From positions 112,035 to 176,034 of the forward strand of contig NW_008246130.1 of NCBI RefSeq assembly GCF_000281045.1: 64,000 bases of DNA, read 5' to 3'. Numbering within the stretch: position 1 is the first letter of the stretch; every line of letters starts with the position of its first letter. Under the pieces are notes generated by a model, which was not told where the DNA came from, made no database searches, and worked only from the letters and a program-made list of their open reading frames with translations. The stretch comes from Saprolegnia diclina VS20 (lineage: Eukaryota; Oomycota; Saprolegniomycetes; Saprolegniales; Saprolegniaceae). The position numbers were made by a program, and so were the translations under genes. Below, in pieces: positions 41,631 to 52,449 of the stretch.

Positions 41631-42012
41631 TTTGCTGCTGCCAATTCCAAATCTCCGAGCGTAGATCCCGAAACACGAAAAACCACTGGTTATGAACTTG
41701 GGTAGTTTTGGCCAATCATATTGCGTTATCACGCAATAGCGCGTGTGATTGGCCAAAAGTCGCACACCGGCTTCCTCCCTGCAGCCACCTTGATGCTGCA
41801 TCCGAGGACTCCCTCGCACAAGGGAATAACCAGATATTCCGTTGCCCTCGCACCAAGTCCCACGATGGCTTTGGCGGGCCATGAGCAATGTTCGCTCCTT
41901 CTAACAAGCGCATGGAGCCGACAGATCTGCGATCATCTATGAACGGCTCATGGGTCTTGCCCTTGAAGATCACGCGCCAAGAATCGATATAAACTAACTT
42001 GCATGGTCGATA
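41631..42012. other. intergenic
   Basis: Upstream of WDR74 and downstream of CHMP4 (both minus strand). Apart from the nested inverted repeat noted separately, nothing is seen. Confidence 0.4.
41704..41760. promoter_or_regulatory. nested inverted repeat containing opposed CCAAT boxes
   Basis: Outer arms of 13 bp (TTTTGGCCAATCA at 41706-41718 and its exact complement at 41746-41758) enclose an inner 7-bp inverted repeat (ATTGCGT at 41720-41726, ACGCAAT at 41731-41737). It lies about 75-130 bp before the WDR74 ATG, so it is probably that promoter's NF-Y region. Confidence 0.6.
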
Positions 42013-42744
42013 TTACATGGCCATGGAAGCCTCAAGACGCCGAAGCTCCTCAAGCTCGTCGGCGTCGGCCTTGCCGCTCACCTTGATGTTCGTAACGGGG
42101 TGCGTCGGGGCGTCGGGGAATGCAAACATAGAAGGCGCGGGAACCGCAGGTGCCGCAACCGGTGTCGGGCGCACGGGCTGCGCGACTTGGGCATGCGTCG
42201 GGCGGCTCGAGTCGAGCTGCTTTTCGAGCTCTTCGTCCATCATGCTCTCAAGCTCAGCGGCGAGCTCGTCGTCATCGTAGAGGGCGTTGCCAAGCGGCTG
42301 CGAGATCGCACGGCCAATTTCATCGGCCGTTGCCATCTCTTCTTGGATATCGTCCATGATGTCATCGACCGAGTCGACGTTCATTTGGCCATGGATGGCC
42401 TTCATCTGGTTCGCGCCCGTGCGCAGCGCCGTGAAGGTCTGCATGTTGACCTGCGTCGACTCGAGCGTGATGACCTGCGTCTCGAGGGTCATCCGTGCTC
42501 CTTGGAGCTTTTCGATTTCGGATTCGTACATCTTCTTGCGCTTGAGGCAGAAGATAGCACCGCGCTTGTCCTTGGCCGCCGACTTCTTCTTCGCCTCCTC
42601 AAGCTGCGCCTCGATCTTCTTCTCGATGTGGGACTCACGCTTCTCGAGCGTGTCGAGCTGCTCGCGCAGCTTGCGGATCGTCTCGGCCGTCTCCGCGGGA
42701 CCCGTCTTGACCGGCGCCGCTGCCTTGCGCCCAAAGAAGTTCAT
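42013..42744 (-). CDS. CHMP4: ESCRT-III subunit CHMP4/Snf7 (Vps32)
   Basis: 243 aa from the ATG at 42744 (MNFFGRK). The protein forms membrane-remodelling filaments in multivesicular body formation and abscission. Layout: basic N-terminal amphipathic segment, long alpha1-alpha2 hairpin (LREQLDTLEKRESHIEKKIE; KDKRGAIFCLKRKKMYESEI), then MKAIHGQMNVDSVDDIMDDI and an acidic C-terminal half with DDDELAAELESMMDEELE, the usual Snf7 autoinhibitory and MIM-like region. A 13-residue proline/alanine stretch lies before the final helix. Length fits the family. Confidence 0.95.
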   Translation of the reverse strand: MNFFGRKAAAPVKTGPAETAETIRKLREQLDTLEKRESHIEKKIEAQLEEAKKKSAAKDKRGAIFCLKRKKMYESEIEKLQGARMTLETQVITLESTQVNMQTFTALRTGANQMKAIHGQMNVDSVDDIMDDIQEEMATADEIGRAISQPLGNALYDDDELAAELESMMDEELEKQLDSSRPTHAQVAQPVRPTPVAAPAVPAPSMFAFPDAPTHPVTNIKVSGKADADELEELRRLEASMAM

Positions 42745-43314
42745 GCTGCTGCTGCTGGAAGGGAAATAAAATAAAATATATTTGGGAGAACACGCCAGCA
42801 CCGTACATACATTCTCCCCAAGCGCACTTAGTCCCGATCGACCTGCATTCTGCGCCGAATTTCTGAAAAATTGCTATTTGACAATCGAAAAACGATGTTC
42901 ACTACGGGGAGCGCTGTTTTAGAAAACAAGATGAGCCCCTTGTGGCAAGTGGGAATTACACGGGCCTCCGCTCGAATAGTCGCTGTTTGAATCATGATTT
43001 TTGCTCTGAAAGTGTGCGAATTCGAGCACGAATTTCAATTTTTTGTGAACGAATAAACGACGCATGCTCGTCGCAACAAGGTCGTGGTATGGGAACCCTC
43101 GCGAATGCACAGTGCGCACCTGCATCGCAAGGAAGCGACGGCCATTGCTGAGGATAGTCTCTCTGCTCTCTGCGATCCTTTGTCGAGACCCAAATAGTGT
43201 GCAACCAACATTCATGATTGGCCACGTGGGCAATGTACAATGTACGATCGTACCGTACGTACGTTTCAGTACAGCGCAGGGTGACGCAATGATGGCGTGT
43301 GCAGTTGGCACAAG
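42745..43314. promoter_or_regulatory. divergent intergenic region between CHMP4 and RABL6
   Basis: 570 bp. A reverse CCAAT box occurs near 43217 (TGATTGGCCACG). A repeated GTAC-rich patch (43240-43265) lies about 50 bp before the RABL6 start. Confidence 0.4.
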
Positions 43315-46310
43315 ATGGGGAACGAGTCGAGCCGGCCCGCCGTCGACCCCGCGGTCCAGGCGCAGGCGGACGCCAAGACGATCCGCCGCATGGACAAGGT
43401 CATCCGCAAGAAGGTGCGAGGCGGCCTGACGTACAACATGAAGCTGCTCATCCGCGGCGAGAGGGGCACGGGCAAGACGTCGCTCATGGCGCGCCTGCAA
43501 GGCCAGCCGATTCCGCCGACGCACGAGCCGACGCGCGAGATCCAGACGGCGTCGATCCAATGGACCATGCAGACGCACGAAGACACGGTGAAGTGCGAGC
43601 TCTGGGACGTCGTCGACGTCGGGATTCCGTCCGAGGACCCGATCGAGGCGCCGTCGCCGGACGCCGTTGGCCGCCACCCTGTGGCCCTCGTCGACGCGCA
43701 GGCCGTTGACGTCTACCAGAACGCCCACTGTGTCATCTTCCTCATGGACATCACCAAGTACTCGACGCTCGAGTACGTACGCACTCAGCTCGACCTTGTG
43801 CCCGTGCACATCCCAACTCTCGTGCTTGGGACGTTCCGCGATCTCCGGAAGGACGACGTGACGCTCAAGCGCGCGATCTTCAAGGACGACGTCCAGACGC
43901 TGCTGTACGGCAGCCACAAGGACCACAAGCTACCCGGCTTTCGGCGACCGTCCGAGGTGCACTACTTCGAAGCCTCGCTCTCCAACTGCTATGGCTTGAA
44001 GGCGCTGCACACGTACCTCGGCGTCCCGTTCCTGCATCTCAAGGTGGCGACTGTCAAGCAGCAGCTGCGGCTTCTTGAGACGGAGCTCGCGAGCACAAAG
44101 GCCCAAGTCGACGTGTCGATCGCCGGTCAAAAGTACAGTGACTTTGTCGCCAACTTGGCGGGTGCAGACGTCAAGACTGGCCGCCGCGTCGCTGCACCAG
44201 CCGCTGCCGCTGCCTCCGAGCCGCTCAAAGTCGACGAGCTCGAGGATTTGCCCGAACGCGACGTCGGTGCCGACGGTGCGGCGAGCCCGGTGCCACTCCG
44301 GATTGTGCACAAGGCCCCAGCACCAGCGCCGGTGGCCGCACCCGCCGCCGCTGTCGCTGCACCGGTGGCCAAAGTACCGGCGAAGGCAGCAACGACCAAG
44401 GCCGACGCGCCGCGGACGTCGTGGAGCAAGAACGAGACGCTCGAAGACTTCACCGTCAAGACAGACATGGACAAGTTCTACTCGTCGGACGAGGACAGTG
44501 GCGACGGCACCGACGAGGTAGGCACCTCCATATGTCCAACCCATGTCCAACGACGTTGTTATTTGGATAGGACGTTGTCGTGCCCACGAGCGTCGTCGCG
44601 CCCCGCGTCTTTCGCAAGCAAGATTTCATCTACAGCGACTCGGACGACGACGACACAGCCATGTACGCGCGGCCCAAGATGTCCAAGAAGAAGCCAACGG
44701 CCAAGAAGCCCGCGTCGCCGCCGCCAAAGGCCAAGCCAGCGAAAGCGACTGTGGTACCGCCACGCTCCCCTGTGAAGCGTCCCGCGTCACCCAAAGCACC
44801 GTCGCCGGCGCCTGCGCCCGTCGTTGAGGCGCTGCCACTGCCAGAGGTCGTCGCTGTCGTGGCTGCGGCACCGTCGCCCAAGGCAGTGCCGCCGCCGGTG
44901 GCCGCGTCCGACTCGGACGACGACACGCCGGTGCCCGTCGACGTGCCAGCGTACATAACACTGCCGCGCCGTGCGTCTGCTCAGAACCATGCTGCCAGCA
45001 CGAACGAGGACGACGACGCAGATAGCATTGCGACTGGTTTGGATGACGAGCCTTGGGCGACCAACTCGATCGAGTTTTCCGACGACGACGATGATGATGG
45101 AAAGGCACCTGGTCCCACGGTCGCCGATTTGCCGCCTGCCGTGCGTCCCTCGAACGACGATGGTGACGCCAGCGTGCGGACGTCGGTGCAAGGTCACGCA
45201 TCTGGCAGCGATAGCGACGCCGCCGAATCCCGACCCGCCGTTCTCTCCGACTCGGAGGGCGAAGTATCGTTGCCTGCCCAGCCCGTCGTTCACTCCGACT
45301 CGGAGGACGACGCGCCGTTGCCTGCTCGACCGGTGGTGCTGGACGATTCGGAGCCGGAAGACCAGACACCGGTGCCAACACCACATGCGATTCCGCGGAA
45401 TGATGCGTCGGACGACGACGACGACGTCGTGCCAAGTCGCCCGGTCGTCCTAAGCGACTCGGATGACGACACAGCGCCGTTGCCGACGCGACCGATGGTT
45501 TTGAGCAACAGCGACGATGATGACGACGCACCTGCGCCGATGCCGGTGATCGCTGCTAGCCATTCCGACGACAAGCGGTCAAAGGTAGCCGACGTCCATT
45601 CCGATGACGAAGCCCCGTTGCCGTCACGACCGGTCGTCTTGGACGACGATTCGGACGCCGAGCCGGGACCGACGTCAGGATCGTTGGGCTTGCCGTCACT
45701 GCCGATTGTGAACGTGATCACGTCGCAGCCGTCGCCCGTAGTCCTCGCCAAGCCCGTGGTGAAGAAGACACCCACGGCACGAAAAGCAAAGATGGTCGTC
45801 GCGATGAGTGACGACGACGACGACTCGGACGCGCATCCCGTGCCAGCGCCCGTGGTAGCTCCTGCCCGCCGTCGCAAGGTGTCGACCAGCGACGAAGATA
45901 CCGGGGACTTTAAGGTGGAGAGGAGTACGACGAGCTTTTGGAATGCCAAGGACGATGACGATGATGACGAAGACGATACGAAGGAGATTACGTACACGCG
46001 AGCACCTCGCAAGGCGCGGGCAGCCATGCCAGCACTGCCAACGGCATTCTCGGTCACGTCGGCGCCGACCCCCGCGCCCGTCCAGATGAACAGCAGCGTT
46101 TTGGCGGCGATCGAGGAAGCCAAGCGCGCGGCCCTCGCCATGCTCGCCGAGCCGTCGCCGTCCGTCGACGCGTCCGTGGCACCTGCTGTGTCGTCATCGA
46201 CCAAACCGTCGCGGGTCAAGACCAAAAAGTCGGACAAGCCCAAGAAGGACAAGAAGGAGAAGAAGCCCAAGAAAGCCAAGAAACCCATGACCGTGCTCGA
46301 CAGCGACTAA
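43315..46310 (+). CDS. RABL6: RABL6/Parf-like GTPase with long acidic, serine-rich tail
   Basis: Exons 43315-44517 and 44571-46310 (53-nt intron) give 980 aa. The N-terminal 220 residues form a Ras-like domain: LIRGERGTGKTSLMARLQG (P-loop, about 46-62), CELWDVVD in the DxxG position and LGTFRDLRKDD in the NKxD position, both modified as in RABL6. The MGNESS start is a plausible N-myristoylation site. After a coiled stretch (TVKQQLRLLETELASTK) comes about 600 residues of Ala/Pro, Asp and Ser, with an irregular repeat unit around RPVVLSDSDDD (about 45290-45660) and a Lys-rich end (KKDKKEKKPKKAKK). Animal RABL6 also has a long disordered tail. Several long minus-strand frames here are shadows. 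Confidence 0.85.
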
Positions 46311-46371
46311 CTTTTTTTCTAATTATAGTCGTGGAAAGGCCGCCTTTTGAGTTTGCACTTCATATTTTCGA

Positions 46372-47485
46372 ATGCAGCTCGTCGTGCTGATTTCGCTGCT
46401 CAGTCTCTTGCAGGGCGCCCACGCCACGTGCTGCGCGACGTGCTTGGCGCAGCCGCTGGTCGCGGCCGTCGACGCGGTCAACTGGACCGCGTGCTCTGCG
46501 GCGCAGCAAGTCTGCTGCTTTGACTGCACGCCGTCCACGTTCGGGACGCCGACGTACGTGACGACAACTGTGACCTATGACAACGACGGCGCGCGCGTGC
46601 CCAGCGGCGAGTACCTCCAGCTCTCGTGGCCCGGCGCGGTCGCTGTCAAGTACCTCATGCTGCGGAAAGGCCAGCCCAAGACGGCGCAGGTGACCAACAC
46701 GAGCAGCGCGTCGACGGTCGCCGGGAGTTACTTTGGCCTGTGCCCGCTCTTTGATGGCACCATCTACCTCCGCGCCTTCGACGCATCGGGGTGCTCTGCC
46801 TCGCTCGAGATGGCCGTGACGGTACTACGGCGCCTGCTTTGAATCGAGGGCTCACGGCGGTCGCGTAGGTGACGTCAGGCAGTGGCTCGTGTGCGAATGC
46901 GATCCCGACCATGCCCCCGACGGTGACAAGCATCCCGTGCGACCCGGTTCGTGGCGCTGTCACGAGTACGATGCGATCCCGACAGCTGCGCGTTCTCAAG
47001 CCTCGTAGATGGCACGTGCAACTGCCTCCAGGACTTTACAGGTCCGCCCGCGTGCCTCGAAAACTCGCCGTGGAAGCAATGGGGCCAGATCCTGACCTAC
47101 TGCGCCGGCGGGGTGGGACCGAATGCTCGTATTGCGAGAGCGTCGACTGAGCGCAGTGTAGGCGTCGTTCATCACGGCCGTCTTTGGCTTTTACCGCCTC
47201 TGGAAACAGCGGCAGCTGCACCAGCACGAAGCCGCCGTCATGGACCAGTCGCCGGCGAGTAGCGACGCATCGCCATTGGACAAGGCCAAGGAGCAGCATC
47301 AATCGATCGAGACGCCGCTGTGCGGACCGACGCTGCTGCCGTTGCAGATAAGTAAGACGGTGCGCGACGACAGCAAGGCGAGCAGCGATGGCTCGTCCAT
47401 CTCCGAGATCTACGTGGCCGGCGACCTGCGCTTCCACCGCGGAATGGAGAGCCCCGAGCGCAACTCGCGCGAGTTCTCCTTGTAG
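46372..47485 (+). CDS. type I membrane protein with Cys-rich, EGF-like ectodomain
   Basis: Exons 46372-46821, 46869-46936, 46986-47112 and 47162-47485 (introns 47, 49 and 49 nt) give 322 aa. A signal peptide (MQLVVLISLLSLLQGAHAT) precedes a Cys-rich segment (CCATCLAQP, ACSAAQQVCCFDC), a beta-rich region (EYLQLSWPGAVAVKYLML), a Thr/Ser/Pro stretch, and an EGF-like unit (CAFSSLVDGTCNCLQDFTG, PPAC). One hydrophobic segment near ILTYCAGGASFITAVFGFY is followed by a basic stop (RLWKQRQLHQHE) and a Ser-rich cytosolic tail. Probably a surface or vesicle protein; no known family. Confidence 0.7.
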
Positions 47486-47532
47486 CATGGGTGGTGTGGT
47501 AGACCTGAGACAGCAAACTAATAGGAGTGTAT

Positions 47533-48375
47533 TTAACCGAGCGTGATGCCAAAGCCAAACTTGTGGGCATCGCCGTCAAAGTTCTTGGCGTCGATCTGGG
47601 CCGACGTCGTGAGCGAGACGTACGGGCGGAGCTTGTTGATCGAGGCGATCGAGACAAAGCCCTCCGAGTTGATCTTGGCGAGGTACGTCGTCTCGGCGTT
47701 GGCCTTGTAGCGGCCGCCGACCGTGAGCGTGTTGCCGGCCGTCTTCGAGTCGTGGTCAAAGACCGCCGAGTAGATGACGTCCTTGTTCACGGCGTGCGAG
47801 AACGAGGCCGTAAGGTTCTTGCAGAGCTTCTTGGCGAGGATCGTGGCCTCAAAGTCGGCGACCTTGTAGCCAATGGCACCACCGTAGTCCGAGATCGCGC
47901 TCTTCTCGAGCGAGAAGCCCGTGTTGGCACCAAGGACAAAGTTCTCGTAGTGGAAGACACCGGCGTTCGAGACGTTGCTGCCGGCAAAGTCGAGCGTCGA
48001 GTGGATCGAAAAGTTGTCCTGGACGTACTTGGCCTCGACCGAGCCGACCTGGCGCGCCGAGCCCTTGTTGGCGCCGTCCTCGAGCTTGAAGCCGAGCTTG
48101 AGGTTATCGACGAGCGCGTTGGCAATCTCGGCCTCACCGATGAGGCGGCCCTGCGTCGTGACCTGGAGCTTGGTGAAGTTGATGCCGCTCGAGTGGTTAA
48201 AGCTCGCGCCGAGCTTGGCGAGGATCGTCTTGTTGGCGGCGAGCGCGCCCTCGGTCGTGAAGGTCACGCCGTTGGCCGTCTTGGTCTTGACCTTAAGCTT
48301 GCGGTTGAAGTCGTAGTCGTCGTTGAGGGTGTCGGCGGCCTTCTTGCCAATGTCCTTGAAGAGCAGAGCGGGCAT
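47533..48375 (-). CDS. VDAC: voltage-dependent anion channel (mitochondrial porin)
   Basis: Single exon, 280 aa, from the ATG at 48375 (MPALLFKDIGKKAADTLNDD). It forms the outer-membrane beta-barrel that passes ATP, ADP and other metabolites. The N-terminal helix and the alternating strands (for example FTTEGALAANKTILAKLGAS, LKLGFKLEDG, FVLGANTGFSLE, TLTVGGRYKANAETTYLAKI) fit the VDAC family. It ends in FGFGITLG, the usual C-terminal beta-signal. Two CCAAT boxes (48472-48476, 48502-48506) lie upstream. Confidence 0.96.
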   Translation of the reverse strand: MPALLFKDIGKKAADTLNDDYDFNRKLKVKTKTANGVTFTTEGALAANKTILAKLGASFNHSSGINFTKLQVTTQGRLIGEAEIANALVDNLKLGFKLEDGANKGSARQVGSVEAKYVQDNFSIHSTLDFAGSNVSNAGVFHYENFVLGANTGFSLEKSAISDYGGAIGYKVADFEATILAKKLCKNLTASFSHAVNKDVIYSAVFDHDSKTAGNTLTVGGRYKANAETTYLAKINSEGFVSIASINKLRPYVSLTTSAQIDAKNFDGDAHKFGFGITLG

Positions 48376-49322
48376 GGTAGTCGTGTGGGGCGCGGGGCGA
48401 ATTGGCAACTGACGAGCTGTCTGCGCCACAGGCCGAGCAAAAAAAAGGCAAATTCGAATCTTGCCTCGCGGCCAATCATAGCATCGAAGAAATCTTTTTG
48501 GCCAATCAAAACGCGTAACGTCACGACGCGAATCTGGTTAATCGCGGGGTAGGGCAACGTCGGATTGGCGAAGATATCCGCGCCTCTCCGCGTCGCCTCC
48601 GCCCGCCTGATGATGTCAAGTGCAACGCGCAACCCATCTGCTGCGCCACCTTGAAGCTGCGCAATTGACTGCAGAAAAGGGACGAAGTGTATCGACAGCG
48701 TCCCCGGATTTCTCCCGTTCGAGCGCAGCAGCCAATGCTCCGCCGTCTTCGCACGCACCACCGACCAGCGTCGCAGCCACGGTAGCACTCCCACAATGCA
48801 TGTACTCTTGGTTGTGTGCCACACGCATGGGTGTGGCGAACACCAATGATGCGGCGAGAAGCGACACCGACGAACGCTACCGGCGTCGACTGGACTGCGG
48901 CGCAGAGGATCGGCCAGAATGCAACGGACGCCTGGTACCAAGGTACACACTTGAATGAAGATGACTGTGGCATGTGTGCACGGTCGGAGGCTCATTCGAC
49001 GGTCATGACTCGGTGGACGCATGCAGCTTTGAAGCTCATCAAATGCTGCATGGCGATCGCGGCACGGGCTTCCTCCTCCGACCGAAGAGCGGACTCGGTG
49101 GTGCGGCTGTAGGGAGGCAGATGAGGATCGAAATGACGGCGCCACATGGAGGAGGCTTGACACGTGCTCCTGCTTTACCGCCGTCCTTCGACAGCCGCTT
49201 CAGAGCTGCGCGCGACATTGACCGAGCGAGAACCTGCCGTCCAACTTGCTACGACAAGTCCTCGCACACGACGACGACAACGACGCTTAGCGAAGCGACA
49301 GATTGGATGCTCGAAGTTAACT
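48376..49322. other. intergenic with VDAC promoter; no supported gene
   Basis: About 950 bp. The two CCAAT boxes of VDAC lie in the left part. Frames of 80-300 codons occur on both strands; one minus-strand frame (to about 48830) has a signal-peptide-like start but no ATG at that point. I call nothing. Confidence 0.35.
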
Positions 49323-50312
49323 CTATTTCGTGTCCTTGGTCGGCTTGTCCCACGACGAGAAGCGCGTCGTCATGTTCCAAAAGTAGCGCGTGCCGCGGAC
49401 GTCGAGGGCGCTGCGCCAGTTGCCGTAGCGCTGGCCGATGAGGTCGAACTCGTCGTCGTCGTAGCTCATGTTGCTCGGGTTGGCCAGCGGCGGGCCCCAC
49501 GGCAGGTCGCCCGTCTCGAGCACTTCCAGTGGCAGCTACGCGCGAAGGGGTCAAAAGAGATCGTATTGCAGAAGCAGGAGGACCTTTTGCATTGTCTTGA
49601 GCTCGCGCTGGACGTACGCCGTGAGAAGGGCGGTCTGGCTCGGCTTGGCCGACGGCTCGACGTTGAGCACGTGCTTGGAGATGGCTTCGCTGAGCGACCG
49701 CTTGGCGCCGTTCGCGGCAAAGTACTGGTCGTACGCGACGCACTGGTTGAAGCTGCGCTGCTGGACTTCGTGCAGATGCTTGTTGACCGTGAGCTCCGAG
49801 ACGTTCTGGTTGCGGATCCGGACCGTCGTGTCTTCCCAGAGCCGATCAAAGAGCGCTTCTTGGAGGAGCTTGCCAGGGTCGATCTTCTCCTTGGGCGTGT
49901 TGGGCGTCTTGGACGCAATGAGACGGCGGTGCGCAATCCACACATGCAGGATCAAGAGCGCTTGCTGCGACCGAAAGTCCGCCGGCAAGTCGAGCGCGCG
50001 GTAGAAGCTCGGGTGCGCGGCCTGGTTCACGCAGCTGTTGAAGAGCAGCGCCGACTTGGACGTCATCGTGGCTTCTTCGTTAAAGTACCCGAGGAGCTCG
50101 AGGAGCCACTTCCAGCGCTCCATGCGCGCCTTGTGCTTGGGCTCCGTCACGTCAAAGTTGGTGCTGAAGAGACCCGTGTACGGCGCCGGCGGCGGGATCT
50201 GCGTCTTGGTCTCGTACGCGCCGCTGGCGGCGGCCGACGAAGCGACGCGGAAGACCACGTCCTTCTTGACGCGGCAAGCGTGGCGGCCCAGCGTACGCAG
50301 GGTCAGACTCAT
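49323..50312 (-). CDS. UQCC1: ubiquinol-cytochrome c chaperone UQCC1/Cbp3-like
   Basis: Assembly factor for cytochrome b of respiratory complex III, mitochondrial. Exons 50312-49584 and 49535-49323 (48-nt intron) give 313 aa. The N-terminus (MSLTLRTLGRHACRVKK) is basic and amphipathic, a good import signal. The chaperone domain contains LLFNSCVNQAAHPSFYRALD, LPADFRSQQALLILHVWIA with HRRL, and LLQEALFDRLWEDTTVRIR. The last exon adds LPLEVLETGDLPWGPPLANP and a C-terminal YGNWRSALDVRGTRYFW segment. ATTGGCCAAT, a palindromic CCAAT element, lies at 50431-50440. Confidence 0.88.
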
Positions 50313-50975
50313 GGCGATGAATTTACTCGTCCACCGATTTCGCACGACGCCACTTGGTACACCGGGGCACATGTCCAGGCGACGCCAAGAACCGGCTGTG
50401 CCCCGGGGTACTATCGCATGCGGGCTTGTGATTGGCCAATGCGACGATTTGCGATCTTCCAACGGTCGTCGAGTGAAGCAGGAGGACCGGAACGTCGTCG
50501 GTGACGCCACCAGCTATGCTAGCGCCAAGCTTGACTTGTGCAGCGTACAACAAGCCATCGGCGTCGACAGATTCGACTGAAATCACGTGCAACCAAGAAG
50601 AACACGCACAACGCTCCATCAAGTCGACGAGTACAAGAAGCTCCAATTACCTTCTCCACGCATTGGCGCGTCAAGGCAGCGCTTGTCGATCTTGAAATGC
50701 ATTCTAGACGCCATTGTTTGACGGGACTTTGCGCACGACAGTGGGCAATCCGTCGGCTAGCCGCAGACGCGCTGCTGGGTCTGGCGATGAGGGTGCTGGT
50801 ATGACACCGTCGTAGCTGCGTCCAAGAGCTCATCCCCGCACCAAGCCTACCGGTACGTGGCAGCCGCGATGAGACCTTGTTCGATGTGTCATCGTGGGCC
50901 CGTGGCGCGGGCCAATCACGCGCTTTGGTGCGGTGATTTTAGGCCAAACCGGATCTCGATACTTGCCGACTTGCA
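50313..50975. promoter_or_regulatory. divergent intergenic region with palindromic CCAAT element
   Basis: Between UQCC1 (minus) and the LRR-like gene (plus). ATTGGCCAAT at 50431-50440 is about 120 bp from the UQCC1 ATG; a second CCAAT (50913-50917) is about 60 bp before the LRR-like ATG. No gene in between. Confidence 0.5.
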
Positions 50976-52343
50976 ATGCGGACGGTCTTGTCGCCCGAGC
51001 TCATCGAGCTCGTCGCTCTCTTCCTCTCGGACGACCTGCCGGCCTTTGTTGCTGCACTTGCTCCGTGGGGCCGCACGCCGGCGCTGAAGGCATTCGTGCG
51101 CCTGCAGCATTGCGCAGACGTGGCCGTGGCCTGGCCGCTTGTCACAATCCATCACTCGCTCGCGCCAGCAACACGCAACGCGCTGCGTGGGGCCCTGACC
51201 TTGCGCCCGGCGATCGAGGTCGTCATGCCTCGTGACATCAATATGGCGCTTCTTGTCGCCCCGTATGGTGATTGCATCACACGGGTTCGATTCCCGGGCC
51301 TGCACCCAATGACCGCTGTCGACGGCTACGCCATGCGCGACGCACTGCTGGCGCTTCCACGACTGCGCTCTCTGGAGCTATCGCCACAGATATTCGCACC
51401 GTCGGACGCGTATTTGAATGCGCTTCTCGAGACGCTGGAGCACAAGCATCTCACGGCGTTGCACCTTCACGCTGAAATGCCGCGCGGCGAAGTCTTTCTC
51501 GACAGGCAATTCGCCATCAACCTCGTGCGTTGGCTGCAGCGCCCAAGCCACCGTTGCCTCTCGCTGCGCTCGGTACGCGTCCGACTTGACGACGACCCTG
51601 TGCTGTTGCATGCCCTCCGAGATGCGATTCAGTTGCATCCGCAACTCTCGGCGCAGCTGGTGCACGTCGACATCTTTGACGAGTATGTGCTGCATGGCGA
51701 GCGGCTGCCCCAAGTCTTTCGGCCACAGCGCTGGGCGAGTTCACTCGTCGCGTCGTTGGAGCCGCGCCCGGTCGACCGAATGGCGCGCGCGATCGCCACA
51801 CCAAAGGGTGACGCGCCGGCGTGCAGCTACATCGTCGAAGCCGTCGACGCACCTTCCCTCCCCACGTTCCTTGTGACGAGCCACGGCACGCTCCAGGAAA
51901 TGTCCAAGCTCCTCACGCAGACGCTGCCGACGCTGCCGTGGCTCCGTCTCGTACATCTGCACAAAACGACTGGCGACGACCTTGCTCGCTTGGTCGAAGT
52001 CTTGCCGCGGTGCCAGCGACTGAGCCATCTCGTGCTCTCTGGACCCAATCTTACACCGCCAGTGGTCGCGACGCTCCTGCGAAGGCTGCCACAATGTCCG
52101 TCCATCCGATGGCTCGGCCTTCAGAACCACACCTGCACCCGTAGCGAGCTGATGGCAATGGACGGCTGGCAGCATTGTGTGCGCCGCCTCGAGTACATGG
52201 AGCTGTCATGTAGCCGATGGAGCCTCCAAGACAAGGCGGCAGTGCTGAGCGATGCGCAGCGCCACATGAAGGCGGCCACCATCGTGATCCACGCGTCGCC
52301 GCGCACGAGTCGCTGGGGACTTCGTCGACTCTTTTCGAACTAG
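50976..52343 (+). CDS. F-box/LRR-like orphan protein
   Basis: Single exon, 455 aa. An N-terminal segment (LSPELIELVALFLSDDLPAF) resembles a degenerate F-box. The rest shows irregular leucine-rich units such as LPRLRSLELSPQ, HLTALHLHAEMP, PWLRLVHLHKTTGDD, LSHLVLSGPNLTPPVV and SIRWLGLQNHTCTRSEL, close to ribonuclease-inhibitor-type repeats. Proteins of this size and style form large families in saprolegnialean oomycetes. A substrate-receptor role for ubiquitin ligases is a guess. A CCAAT box lies about 60 bp upstream. Confidence 0.75.
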   Translation: MRTVLSPELIELVALFLSDDLPAFVAALAPWGRTPALKAFVRLQHCADVAVAWPLVTIHHSLAPATRNALRGALTLRPAIEVVMPRDINMALLVAPYGDCITRVRFPGLHPMTAVDGYAMRDALLALPRLRSLELSPQIFAPSDAYLNALLETLEHKHLTALHLHAEMPRGEVFLDRQFAINLVRWLQRPSHRCLSLRSVRVRLDDDPVLLHALRDAIQLHPQLSAQLVHVDIFDEYVLHGERLPQVFRPQRWASSLVASLEPRPVDRMARAIATPKGDAPACSYIVEAVDAPSLPTFLVTSHGTLQEMSKLLTQTLPTLPWLRLVHLHKTTGDDLARLVEVLPRCQRLSHLVLSGPNLTPPVVATLLRRLPQCPSIRWLGLQNHTCTRSELMAMDGWQHCVRRLEYMELSCSRWSLQDKAAVLSDAQRHMKAATIVIHASPRTSRWGLRRLFSN

Positions 52344-52449
52344 CTGTCGTGGGCTATTGCTGTTGCATGAGGTAGAGATGTTGGTTTCGCTACAGGAGCG
52401 ATGGGACGAAGGAATAATGCTCCTCGCATCGTAAGAATCAAAAATGAAT

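Noticed and set aside
40695-41705. 336-codon open frame on the plus strand
   Set aside because: Antisense to WDR74, whose WD repeats are clear.
42919-43926. 335-codon open frame on the minus strand
   Set aside because: Antisense to the RABL6 GTPase domain, extending into the promoter.
45290-46288. 332-codon Ser/Thr/Gly-rich frame on the minus strand
   Set aside because: Antisense to the Asp/Ser-rich RABL6 tail; the bias is the complement of GAC and TCG codons.
47527-48552. 341-codon open frame on the plus strand
   Set aside because: Antisense to VDAC, a certain gene.
49164-50504. 446-codon open frame on the plus strand
   Set aside because: Antisense to UQCC1, and it runs across its intron and promoter.
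51281-51302. T-arm-like GGGTTCGATTCCC
   Set aside because: It lies inside the LRR-like coding frame and has no cloverleaf around it; chance match.
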